From Hemicentrotus pulcherrimus (lineage: Eukaryota > Echinodermata > Echinoidea > Camarodonta > Strongylocentrotidae), in the NCBI GenBank assembly GCA_003118195.1, contig BEXV01000324.1, positions 82,881-146,880 on the forward strand: 64,000 bases of DNA, in the 5' to 3' direction. Position numbers and translations under genes: made by a program. The first letter of the stretch is position 1; each line of letters begins with the position of its first letter. Positions 13,901 to 26,612 of this stretch are shown one piece after another. The notes below the pieces were generated by a model. That model was not told the DNA's origin. It saw only the letters and a list, made by a program, of their open reading frames with translations, and did no database searches.

Positions 13901-16361
13901 GACGATGAAATAATGAAAAGGGGTGAGCTGGGAGGTGGAGAAGGGCACACAGAGAGATAGGCTACTTGCATTGCTGTGGGTAGCAAAAGGCGTTTTAAAA
14001 CGTCTAGACAGGTGAAATGATATCATCACGTTGTGATGATATAAATTTGCAGGTTGATATAAAAATTTAGTTATTCGTCGTTACCAGAACTCAAGGCTAC
14101 TTTTAAACCTTCAAACAAGTGGCAATCGGAGCCTACATGCCTGGTATAACTTTCGCTCGTTTCTAATCGAAAGATCACATTACTTCTGTTGGCTGACTTT
14201 CCAAAGTACAGCGCATGTTTAAACGCCATTATATCACCTGCTCAAGGTAGGTGCGTGATCAGTACTTGAACCAGATACTGGCCTGGTAGGTGCGGTAATG
14301 CCAGACGTTCAGCATTGAGGTGTAAACAAATTCTCACAAGTGTATCCTAAAGTTGGTGCTCTTTTGAACCCCAAGACGCTATTGTTTTAGAGCAACGAAC
14401 CACAGCATAACCATCATTCAAGTCGACTATTAAAGTCCATTATAATTAATCTGTATTATGGCATGCACAACAAACATGACTGTGCACTCTTCATTCTTCA
14501 AAGGACAAGGATGTGACAGACTTTCATCGGCCGTATAGTCTTACGGTATCGACTGCTCGCATTCTTCAAAGGCTATATGCCTCATCAACAACAGACAATA
14601 CCGATGATCTTTAATTAGAAAGGGCTAGCGTTTCCATTAAATATATTGTCTGCCTGGGTCCCTCAAAAGTGTCTGGACAAAAGGGCTTGTTGAATGGTAT
14701 CTATATTTAAAATTGTTTCCGGCTGCCTGCAGATCTATCGTGATCACACTACGTGTCAAGCTTAACATACCTGCAAACAATAATTTGTATTTAGAAAATT
14801 CCACAGAGACATATTGGTAACACCGAGAAACAATTGTGCGGTCATTTAATTTGGTCAAAACACCATCAATTGAAAGTGCCTCTTGAAAGTTGAACGGAAA
14901 ATTATTCATTCGATATGGGGTTGTCCCACTTTGTGGAGGATGTGAAGTCACTATCATTCATAACTTTGGGTCAAGTGCCAATACGTGCTTGCGCAAGAAG
15001 TGTTCAAGTTATCTCATATATCGGCCTGCTACCGACTCAACGAAGACTTATTTTCCATTTCCAACTCCGTGGCCCCGTGCCCCCATTTACAGGCTACAAA
15101 TCATAGATAACTGTGATGTATGTTATTTGAAACAAAGCAGTCATCTATCCTTGTTACACTTGAACTACGTGACTTGCGTATGTGATGGTGGTTATGAAAA
15201 ACACTATTTTTGGAAAAACATCATTCCGCATATTCAGACACATAGATGAATAACAGGATATATGTTACAACGAAAAGTCGATATCATATAAATGTATCGA
15301 CAACTTCATTTGAGATTCTCAGTAACGTAGTTTTTAACATTTTCCGTTTAAAAATTGGGTTGGACATTACAGATAGGTATTGAATGCAACTTTCGTAAAT
15401 GAGATTGGAAATTTGAATTCTTCCAAGAGTGTTCCTTAAGAAAAAATGTCAATTTGTCACAATATCTATCTCAGATTTGTTGATTTTTTTCTTTTCTTTT
15501 AGAGAGATGACGATGCAAGATGTTTGAGCGAAGAAAACCACCGTGTTGTGTTCTCTATCAAGCTTCGGAGCCCGGTTTTAAATTTAGAAGATATCCAATA
15601 TACACAGATGTGACAGTACGATAACAACAATTTATCATGATTTTCACACACGGATTCCAATTACTTTTATCCGCCCCTCACCTTGCTCACATGCTTACCA
15701 ATATAAACTACTCATCTAAATTGCTTCTCAATATTGTTCTTTCGAGCATCAATATTTCCAATGTGAGTGATCTTAAGTATTCACATCAAGCTTGACGGAA
15801 AAACAAGCGATCGTGTTTCGAAATCAAGTTTATCCTCTACATAACGCAGTGTAGATGGCTCCGACCTTGTTGGTTCCGAGTCGATTCTATATGGGACGGC
15901 AATCCTCCCGGCGAAACCTCGATACGAATGAAACGGCAGTATCTGGTACTGTCAGCGTCTCGCTTGAGAAAGGGAACCCGAGTACGAGTGTCGAGGAGAA
16001 CGTGGCATGTTTTGCTTCAAAGTGGTTGAGCAGGTGATTGCCTAAGTCTCCTTCCGAATCTTGACTTCACACTGTGTGATCAATCCCTGATTTCCCGTTA
16101 GAATTGAAAGCGATAGCACGTGCTTCGCTAGGGCAGTTACTCAGGTAAATCAATACATGTATACTCCCTACACACACACACCCACATATATCCCCCACAC
16201 GCACGTTAGCGACCAACATAGCCTATGCTACATGCTACTATAATCGAAATATAGTTAGCACACGAAAATAAAAGGAGAACGAATATCTCTTCAAAATAAA
16301 GATTTCGGTATCTGAAGACGCATGGCAACTACACACAACACGGTCCTTACGTTGCATTGCA
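10917..16361. other. Non-coding AT-rich DNA
   Basis: Apart from the GT microsatellite, nothing is recognised. Frames at 12497-12817 (+) and 14890-15249 (+) reach 106-119 codons, but have no motifs or splice sites to support them. Confidence 0.55.
12388..12459 (+). repeat. (GT)n microsatellite with GC interruptions
   Basis: GTGTGTGCGGGTGTGT-type sequence ends in about ten uninterrupted GT units. Reading frames across it are His/Thr artefacts. Confidence 0.9.
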
Positions 16362-16904
16362 CCTTAAAGGTCCTATATCCCATTTGCAGCCCCCCCCCCC
16401 CCAAAAAAAAAGTTAACTTCCAACGGCATAAGAAAGATAAAACTAATTTAGATCTTCCCTCAAAATGAAAGGGCTTGATAACGTCTCTTTGTGTGAAAAT
16501 AACGACCATTAGTTGTCAAATCGAAATGAGGGATCGCAGTCCTTTTATTAAATAGTCCGATTTTCAGACCTTTGTACCGAATGGTCATTCGTCTTGTGCT
16601 ACGCAGAAATTAATTTTGGTCATTTCAAAAAGTGGGTTATTGATGTAGACAAATGCTCAAGGAACCATTTTCAGCTCATCTTATGTATTTAAATACCACA
16701 GAAAAAAAAAGAAGTCAGTCAGTCACTCCATAGTGTCTGGCAGTGAAGTTTAGAAAGTAGACGGGTTTTCTTGCATAGTGTGGATATTAGGAAAATGCTA
16801 ATGTTCAAATTTCACAGATAGGACATACGTGACATATTCATAATTCCTGCAAAAGTTCTGCAGAATTTGATGTTGGCTGCAAAAGTGATACACTACCTTT
16901 AAAG
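16362..16904 (-). mobile_element. MITE-like element M1, copy 2
   Basis: This is the reverse-complement copy of the element at 10381. Here both ends are preserved: the two 30-base termini, starting CCTTAAAGGT and CTTTAAAGGT and both ending TTTGCAGCC, match at 24 of 30 positions as terminal inverted repeats. A C/A homopolymer (16390-16411) has expanded next to the left terminus. The internal frame is broken by a stop soon after KKWVIDVDK. No clear target-site duplication is visible. Confidence 0.75.
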
Positions 16905-19310
16905 TATAACCTCTTTTTTAGCCCAGATATCGACCACGAATACCCACAATCCTGTCAACGTCAATTCTGCATTACCCCTCGCTTGGAAGAACAGTTCTAG
17001 GATAACGATATCAAGTTGCGGGGAACATGGTCATGGAAGTAGTGACCAACTGTTGCCTGTCAAAACGAAAAGTCCACGAATTCATAGTATTCATGGAAAC
17101 ATAAAGTGGGATATATTCCTTTAAGATTCGGTGCACTTTCCCTACAACTGATGCGGAAATAAAATGCAATTTCAGGTTTGTGCCACACAAAGCAGACTCC
17201 AGGATGTGCACGTTGCCTACATGTATTAGCAGATGAATTCCGCATCTGTAGTCAATATCATTTCAAATCTTCCAAAATATCATAGAGAACAAAAAAAATC
17301 CTTATGTGTTTTTATTTCGCCGGTTATACCTGGCAATGGTATCGTAGGTACCTTGCTTGATCTCTACGATACCAGCGATTTAGATAAAGACGGGATTCTT
17401 ATACTCTGGTAAGTATTTTCAGTCAACTTTTTTTTTATTAGTAAAATGAGTGCCATCACTTAATAGGCCTCCGTAATGTACACGTCTTTATCTCATGGAC
17501 ATACTCGTCATGGTCGTAGGTCCATGCTCATTATTAACCACCAAAAATCGCCTTGAAAGGAATTTCCCTGACCACAATATTTACATCGTGGCAGCATTTG
17601 GGCGGAATGTAAAAGACTAGATGAGTGATGCAAAAATAAACACAAGATGTTTTTATCATCACTATCCCAGAAACCATCAGCTACCACGCCCCTCCCCGTT
17701 TGATTGTCGTAAGGGTGAATGGTCTGAATTCAGTGAGCATTTTTAAATAACACTCTGCATGTAATAGCTTTTTGTTTCGAATGTAAATCTTAGAAAGTTT
17801 GAGAAATACGAGCAACCCACACATCAATCTATGTACATTTATTTGAATATATATTATATCAAAGATTTGATTTCCCATTTTCGGGCTTTGCGACATACAA
17901 ATAAGTTTTGAGCGTCTCTTTGTTCGACAAGATTCTATTGAAAGATTTATTTATTTATTTTCATTTTCTCTATTTCAAAAAAGATCTCAATGTTTTGGGG
18001 AGAGAGGCAATCTCTTGATTGGTGTTAATTCTATATAACATGAAGCTTGGAAATTGAATTTATTTGGGCCAGTTTAGGACAGATCTAAACCTCATTACTG
18101 AAATTGCATATATTGTTTTCTTCATTGACATTATGGGCTGAATTTTCAAATGCGAATGATCGAAGTAAGATAGAAGAACGAAAAAGGGCTTCACATTGCC
18201 CGAAATTTGCAATATTTTGAGTATCAGATGAAGCAATATACTGAAAAAAAATGCAAATTTATCACACCTATAATGCCCCAAGGGACTGGAGACTCTTTCA
18301 TTTTCGCATCCTCTCTGATCATTTTTTTTCAATAATCAAAAAGCGTGGTCAATCTACTTATCATCATTGGTCACGTTTCCTGGTTGACAGCTATATATTT
18401 GTAAAGGTACCGTGTTGCCACTTCGCCTATGAACCTTCCATCGCAAAAAAGTGTATTCGCCCTGAGACTGACAATTCTAAGAGGAGAAGAAGAGTGTGAG
18501 ATGTATTAGCGAAGAAGCGAAAAGAGGCATAAAGTGAATCCATGTGTACATTTGCCCTTAAGTCTGTATATGGGGGAGGGGGACAGGACCAGAAAAAGTG
18601 CGCTTGTTACTCATCTTAGTCACTCTAATCTGAAATCGAATCTTCCCTTTGGAAAGGAAAGGGTGTATAATGAACAGTAAAAATGTGATGAAAATATGGA
18701 GTACGTTTACCAATTCATTGAGAAGATCAGTACGGGGGTAAAAGAGAATCAAGAATTGTATTACTTCTTCCAAGGATTTAAACTTCAATTCCTATGTGTA
18801 TTTGTCAAAGTCCAATTATGGACGCATAATAATAACAAGAACAACCAAGGTGAAGAAAAAAAAAACCATATGGAATTGTTACACAGGCCCTATGTACCTG
18901 CGCCGGTTCAAATTAATTAAGATTATTAAACACGGAGATCCTTTAAAATACATAAGTCTGAAACATATATTTTGTGCCAATGATTCCAAAGATGTATTTA
19001 TTAGTATTCAGTGTCGAAGGTACACCGATAATAAATTCCCAGTGTGACAACTGGCATTCAATTTCAACCAGCAATTCTTACAAAACAAGCTATATGCAAA
19101 GCTTTACAATATGTTGTACAGGTATACAATAAATGATAGAAAAGGAGCAAAGTAAACTACACTGTACATTAGAAAAATATCAAGGAATAGAAGAAAAGAA
19201 TAGATGGTACTTGCATATAAAGTAAAAATTATAAAACACGAGTAGTTCGTCAATAAGCACTAATTAAATACATCGACCAGGCGGAGAGCGTTGCCTGAAC
19301 AACGACAGCA
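16905..19310. other. Non-coding AT-rich DNA
   Basis: I see no supportable gene or repeat here. Confidence 0.55.
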
Positions 19311-19340
19311 GTCCCAAGTCTAGTCCCAAGGGATATGGAA

Positions 19341-19373
19341 GTGGAACCATGGTGGAACCATGGTGGAACTCTG
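19341..19373 (+). repeat. Three tandem 11-base units (GTGGAACCATG type)
   Basis: There are two perfect units of GTGGAACCATG and a third variant GTGGAACTCTG. They run directly into the 46-base direct repeat that begins at 19371. Confidence 0.85.
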
Positions 19374-19416
19374 TTAAGAAACAAAATCAAGGCAGGTCTT
19401 AAAAAGCTGCGACATA
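19371..19416 (+). repeat. 46-base exact direct repeat, left copy
   Basis: It starts CTGTTAAGAAACAAAATCAA and ends AAAAGCTGCGACATA. It is identical to 19812-19857, 441 bases away. Confidence 0.95.
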
Positions 19417-19811
19417 GTAACTTCTGGGGGAAGTTACATTACACGTCTATCTGCCTTGAAGTCTAAACTTGCTCTCCTACTTAATCAATAATAAATCTCT
19501 TTTATATGTAACACATCAATTAAACAAGGGTATTTATTGTCTCACAAGTAGTAATTGGCTATTACTAAACTATCTAATCACAATTATTTTACAATGACTG
19601 AATATGTCTGGCTTGTGGAAAGTAGTACACAGTCACAACCATCTTGTATCAAAAGTTAAAGGACAACCACATGAAAATATAATACAATGGGTTTTCCAAC
19701 GAGAATAGAATCACACTAAACAATATCATACAATTCATTCAAATTGCATGAAGATCTTGTGATATCTCTATAAGCATGAATATACTTATAGAAAGGTGAG
19801 TGTTCGCTTAC

Positions 19812-19857
19812 CTGTTAAGAAACAAAATCAAGGCAGGTCTTAAAAAGCTGCGACATA
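19812..19857 (+). repeat. 46-base exact direct repeat, right copy
   Basis: It is identical over 46 bases to 19371-19416, and the flanks differ at once on both sides. The 395 bases between them show no reading frame of note. Confidence 0.95.
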
Positions 19858-20094
19858 TTTCACCAGTGGAACAAACCAGCTAGGTGGTCTTAACACAAGT
19901 ATGGTTTAAAGGGACAAATCAAAGAGGGATTCAACAGTTTAAAGCTATATAGATTTACTAAAAATAGAATATGTTTACTCAAAAAAATAGAATACACCTG
20001 GTTAACAAACAGGGTCTGACAGAATCTTAGGAAGTCATGTTCAAACCAGGAATTAAAACAGGGAAACTAGGATACAGTTGGGCAGATTTCCTTT

Positions 20095-20293
20095 TAAAGA
20101 TGAAGTTGGGTTCTGGTCATGCGATTGCATTGTGAAAGAAACGGTGTGGAATCGACCAGAATAGGTTGATCACCTAGCATATAAGAATTTGTGTGTATTG
20201 CAAGGTTCTGGAATCATCAAAATGATAAGAAATTTGGTAAAGTTACAAACACTGTACACAGAAAGATGTATATGGGACTACACGAACACGTGG
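20095..20293 (+). repeat. Dispersed repeat family R1, copy 2
   Basis: It begins TAAAGATGAAGTTGGGTTCT, carries the same internal blocks as 3306-3507, and is followed by a C homopolymer. Its first 75 or so bases differ from the copy at 63920 at only about two positions. Confidence 0.8.
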
Positions 20294-23200
20294 CGAAAAA
20301 ATCCCCCCCCCCGAGTTTTACGATAAACATGACATATTTAGAATATGAAGGCATTTGAAGAGCCATGCTTTTCAAGGAACATGTCTTATCTGATGTTCTT
20401 CCACACTTTTATAATAACAAATGATAAAGTTCACGAATTATTTTCCACCTCTTCCCAGAACTCAACCTTCTCTTTAACCGGGAGAATACGGTGCACATTA
20501 AATCCTCACTTTATAGCTGATTCATTCGCTGAATTACACATTTTTATGAATGAGCAGTCAGTTTGTTATGATTAATTTTGATCAATGTAAATCGTAATGT
20601 TCTTATACTCAAAAGAAAGTGATTCATGTCCCACCATTCAAAGCACTCTGTCTAATGAGCGAGGAGGACCCCGACTAGTTCCAGCTAGTAGACATCTTCC
20701 TATCAATACCATAAATCAACTTGCTTCGGGAATGCTGGAAAATATAGAGCTATAAATTAGGACATTTACGTGACTTTTTGTTACGTTCACAAAACAGAAA
20801 AAGTGTCTTTGGGAGGGTGTTCAAAACATATCTGAATACACAAAAATATCTTTCTCTGTGTGATAGCACTCTGTTGTATTTAAGGAAAACCTTAAATTTC
20901 CCTCGAATATACACGTACAGTACATACTTCTGAAAACAAAGATGATGATATTACTGAACTTTAAGCAATGAACAAACAAGTAGACAGAGACAAGCAAAAC
21001 GCTAGACAATCAAAACGCATCCGTATTGCTCTTATCTAATTCTGACAGTTGCTAATGATTGATAGTGTTCTCCAGGTCGATGACGGTTCTCTAAATGCTT
21101 ATCATGCCAAAGTAAATGCGCTTTTTAAAAAGTTCTTTTTCTGAAGATCACCTTTTTTGCCTCCAAGGTCTCTCTTATCTCCTGGAGAGGTTTGCCTCCC
21201 TGTCATCTCTCAGGATGCTTCATGTGTAACCCTCAAGACTTGGGCAAACATTGCTTTTCGAATCCGCCCGTCTTGGTCGTATCATCCGAGTTTACTCTGG
21301 TCTTAACGCTTCTCTTTAGATTACACAGACCTCGAAGCAACTAGTCTGATCAGTCCACGGCACTGGCTATTGCCACATGGTTTATGGAAACACGTATCAT
21401 TTCCATACTGGATGATGTTTCTTGGCTTTCATTTCGTAAGACCAACCATGTGTGTCTAATATCCCCTATGTAAACGTATAACTTATTCATGGAATGTCTC
21501 AACGCCCGAAGCAAAAAAATGCAGAGGAGTTGTCACACCCAGAGATGCAAGTCAAAGCTGGTTATGAAATGTTTTCCAACTCCATGATCCGGGTTAATGG
21601 ATGTTCCTTGTATAACAAGTAGACGTGCATCTTAAGAAAGCTGACATCAACATAGGTTTAGACGATTGTGAATATTCATGACGGTGCCGATTGTTGTTTA
21701 CTAGTTTTCTAAAATATAAGGCCAATACAGTTTCAGAAACTTCGTCTTCTTTCTCGTTATTGCAATATCGTCCTGATTGCCTTTGCGATTCGGAAAATGA
21801 AAATACGTTTCAATTTTAAAAAGGTGCATTTTATGAGAAATAGTTAAAGATAGTCGGGCAGATATGCAATACTAGATCATTTGTTAACCCTTTTCACTAA
21901 TCAGAATACCCGATGTCTTTATGCATGTACACGTGGCAGTATACAAATACTTAGTTTATTTCGTTACAACCTCTGTACATGCTAAACGGGAGCGAGACCG
22001 AAAATACAATCCATAATGCATTATTTATACAAAGAAAGAAACAAATACAGTGGTCGATTTACAAATTCATGCTGAAATGGAAGGTCTCCTTTCCTTTAGC
22101 AAATGAATTGGAAAGGGATGGATGCGGAAGGAGTCTTCCAGATTCTACAAAATATACATGGAGAGCAAATAGACAAAGGGAGGCTGTGAAATCTCAATTG
22201 AAATAATCTTTTCGACTGTTTGCCTTTTTGTTAGGCTCTGTTCCACTCGACAAACCATCAAATCAATACTTCAACTAAACATTGAAATCAATCCCTTCCC
22301 ATCATATCTTAAATAAGCGGAATTCGACGCATCCAATATCGTATCGAGTATTCTCGAAACCATAGCAACGGATAGATAATGGACGTCACGATACAATCCT
22401 ATAGCCGTATCCAACTAGGCCCTAATGCCATCCATTTACATAATTCATCATCAAATAGCTTCTTCAAACAGCCTTCTCTCTAGCTCTACGGCTGGCGGTG
22501 GGGAGATCTGACTACAAAACGCGGAGAGTGACATTTTGTTTCAGTGCTAGACACAACTAATGGTTGTGACGAGTGAGAATAAATAAAAGACTATGTGAAT
22601 ACATATCTTTGGAGTTTATTATGTAAAGCATCACTACATTTTGTGGTGATGAAATAACTTTTTCAGTAGCAGTAGAGAGAGAGTGCAATCTGAAATGAGT
22701 GTTCACCGCCTAGAGAGACATCACAATTTCGGATTGTTCTTTTAACTCGGGTTTATGTGAAAAACGTACACGTATTTATTAGTTTTCCGTAAGCATATCA
22801 TCACACCAAATGTCGAATTTTATAATTTGGGAAGTCATTGTCAATACTGGAAATCACAATTCTTATCATCCATGCCATTTATACATTTATGATTATCATA
22901 GGATTTTCACACTGCCACGCTCTCTACATCCAATTTCCGGCAACCTCGGCAGTAGAACACGAAGTAAATAGCTGCAAACTTGGAACCGTACTATAATGAG
23001 CAAGCCTCCCACATCGATCTTCTTGTGTTCCATCTAATAGCGGAAAACCAGCAAACTCGAGCTAAATTTCCTACGGAGATGAAATCCATTATTCGCCTAA
23101 TTCATTCCACAAACTTATCAGGCCACATGAGCAATACAAGGGGCACGCCATTCTCTAAAAAAAGACGATCATTATGAAAGGGTAAAGTGCAACAGCTGCA

Positions 23201-24790
23201 ATGTCGGAATCTCGACATTCATGTTCAGAGAATCGTGAAGATCGGTAATGAAACGTTCGCATTCAACGACCTTCGGAACCCACAGCGTCTCAGCCTCGAC
23301 ATCCTCTACAGATCAATACGGGGCGACTCGTGTCAATCACGACTTCGAAATCATGTTTACATCGCCCAGAGAACTTGGTCGTCGCGTTCCTTTTCAAGTC
23401 GGATGATGATTAAGCCATGTAGTCACATGTCTCAATCGAATGTCTCTCGGAGTTCATAGGGTTTGAGTGAATGTGCGGAAGTCTGAATGAGGCCATGTTT
23501 ACCATTGAAGGTACACTCCCGTATTTCCCAACGAAAACTTGGAGTTTGAAGTAAGAAGTTGTTAAAAGCTATCGACTTTTCTCCTAGCTCATTACGCTAT
23601 TCATTTGAAAATAACACATGACTTTGTGTAGCATAGTCTGAAAGCTATAGCTTTTTACAACTATGACAACTGGTCTTTAGATCTGGTATAAAGTTATTTC
23701 ACCTTAACGACAATTTTCCCGGCATTATCCTCATCCTCTCTCTTCTCTCCCATCTCCCCCTCCACTTCCCACCCCTTTATCAATGCTATTATCGACTACA
23801 TGCACATACAAACATTTTCGAAGGTAAATCGTCCCATAGTTAATGTCTCTTTCCATCAAAAACTCAAGTCGAATGACAAATCTAGCAAGCAGAATTTTGA
23901 GAAGACTTCATGCATAACATTTGAAAGGCAATCATGATACGCATCCCGAGAAAAGATAGCCAAAAAGAACAATCCCACATTCCATGTCTTTCTCAGAATG
24001 ACATACAATACGTCATGAATGATTAAATGCGACGCCTTTTCATGAAATTGTATAACTGACAAAGTTTTGTATTCAGATTGGCGTCATCCTACCCAAGGAA
24101 GAAGTCGTACCCAAGGAGCATTCCCACCTTGTAATTTTCAACGCGAAAAATAAAATTGAGATGATTATGAGACAACATACTTTCAATTATGTGGGCATTA
24201 GGCGAATTTTAATCAGTTCGGTTGCACAATACAGGGATAAAAATGTCAGAGTCGTTAGCATAAAGGCCGGACTACAACACCTGAGAGTATCCATGGCTTT
24301 ACACACATCTTGAACTTGGTGCCCTACGGGAGTGATCGGTGCTCGGTGGGAAAAGGAACAGCTTTTCTTCACATCACTCCCAGCTACCTGATACCGCCAT
24401 TCCTCACCAACTGATCTCTTGAAAACAACCAGCCGCAGAATAATTTTCGGGGTGAGAATTTATCGGCCGAACTCATCGACTTTTGCTTCACATCCACACA
24501 TCAGAATTGAATGTTTGGAAGTATCGAGCTCTAAAGCTCGTGAAATCGGAAACGGCTTTGCATGATTACGGGCGGATGACTTGTAGAACCGTGTCCGAAC
24601 AAAGCCCCGTCAACAGCTTCAATAAATTAAGAGCATTTAACGCTAGGCATGAAAAAACGGAGAGCAAAAGTTTAGAAGAATGATTTCGTATCTTATTTTT
24701 GTTGTCTCTTCATTTCCTATACTTTCATGCTCTACTTCATATATCTTTGGGAAACCATCTCCCATCACTCCCATGAAACCTTAAAAATTA

Positions 24791-24818
24791 TGACGATGAT
24801 GATGATAATGACGATGGC

Positions 24819-24852
<34 letters not shown>
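24791..24852 (+). repeat. (GAT)n microsatellite
   Basis: An interrupted ATGACGATGATG start leads into about ten uninterrupted GAT units. Confidence 0.9.
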
Positions 24853-24854
<2 letters not shown>

Positions 24855-26129
24855 AGAGAGGGCCAAAAATAAAGTCTTGGCTTCAGCCACAGGGCAATGA
24901 TTTGTGATTACATGTTGCAGGACATTTAGAATTTAGGGGAAAACTTTTTTCTTCTTACAGAAGCACTTTCTGGGTACGAATATTTCTTCAACCGGGTTAA
25001 ATCATCTATCATATCGTATTAATTAAAACGCATCTGATAACCACATTATGTTATTGCCATAAAGTATCATTTAAAATTTAACTGGATAGCACAATGAGCC
25101 GGCTGATAGCTGAACATCGGGAAGCTTAATTGCTAAATTATTACTTTGTATCCTGTGGTATTCAAATAATTACGTGGTTATAAGACTTCTTTTATCATTT
25201 TTACTCCTAAAACAAAATAAATATTATTATTCTTTTGAACTACTAAAAAGTACTGTGGTTTTTTTTAATACCGTCCACTGGCATAGAGATGATTGGAGTC
25301 ATTACCCTGCCTGCATGGATGCTGCATTCGTCATTTGAAAATCCCAGAATAAATTTGGTCAGTTATCATTCTTTTATTGAGCGATTCTCAATATGGGGGA
25401 GCCAACTTTGATCAAGTTTCTCATCATTATGTCTCTTGTATTTGACGTCTGGTAGCGCTGAAACTTAATTTTCTGCCCGACTAGATCGTAAGGGTGTCCA
25501 ATTGGGTAAGCGAATAAAGGCTATAGATGCCACCTGCCATTCTCCAATTCTCCAAAAGAATATGGGTCCCTCCTCACAAAACTCCAGAGTTCAAGAGCAT
25601 AGACAGAAGAAGAAAAAATATACCTTTAACAGATAGAGAAAGAATTATAAGGACATATTTTTTCAAAAAAAGCAGAATGTGTAATAAATCAAGAACATGG
25701 TAAAGATGAACTATAGGAAATAGTCTTTGAAAACATCACTTTCAATGTGTCTTTTATGGTGAGATAGACAAATCATAACAATTAGATCACCAAAATATTA
25801 TAAAATATAAATTTAAATATACAATGCAAAAAAAAATTAGTCGTCAGAAATGACAAACATGTAAGAACGAAGGAAAACCTTTAAAGCGCGGTGAAATTAT
25901 CCATTTTCTTATTGTGACGTGAGTATGAGGCTTTTAGTCCAAAACAAAAAATAAATCTGACGTATGGCTTAAACAGGATGATAGGCACCTTGAGTGGTGT
26001 GTCGATTTTCTAGCAAATGAGTTATAGATTAAAGTAATTTGGTTTGTAAGAAAATGTATTTGATAATACAAAACTCACCGCATGTATGAACAAAATGAAA
26101 ATAGCAAGGGATTACTAAACGAGCTACAA

Positions 26130-26245
26130 GAAAAAAAGAGAGAGAGAGATGTATAGATAAATATATGGATAGCGAGAGGCAGTGAGATAAAGAAATAAAG
26201 AGAGAGAGAGAGAGTGGGGAGGGAGAGAAATGGCCAGAGAGAGAA
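26130..26245 (+). repeat. Two (GA)n runs in a purine-rich block
   Basis: Runs near 26135-26150 and 26200-26214 are separated by ATAGATAAATATATGG. An opposite-strand Ser/Leu frame is an artefact. Confidence 0.8.
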
Positions 26246-26577
26246 CGACAATAAATCTAAAACCATTACTTGCATTACAAATGAAATAACGTTAGCAAAG
26301 TCGTTCAGATAAAGTATTGATACACGCATTGCTACATAATACAATATATTCCATAATAACCAAACTAATGTTGAAGAGAATTTTCCATACTATACTATTT
26401 TATTCCCTTCTCTTCTGCCTTGAATGCCGATACTTGAGAAGGCAACAAACATAAAATAACGATAGTCATATGGGGCAGCAGTAGCAGTACTGAGAGTTAG
26501 TCCTGCTTAATAATTAACTCATTACGTGTGCGTATGGGTGGTGAGTAGACATTGTGTGTATAATTATGTTGGATCAT

Positions 26578-26612
26578 GATGCCGTCTCTATCATCATGAC
26601 GAAGACGGCATC
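26578..26612 (+). repeat. 10-base inverted repeat (GATGCCGTCT / AGACGGCATC)
   Basis: The arms are perfect and separated by 15 bases. No further terminal structure is seen. Confidence 0.6.
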
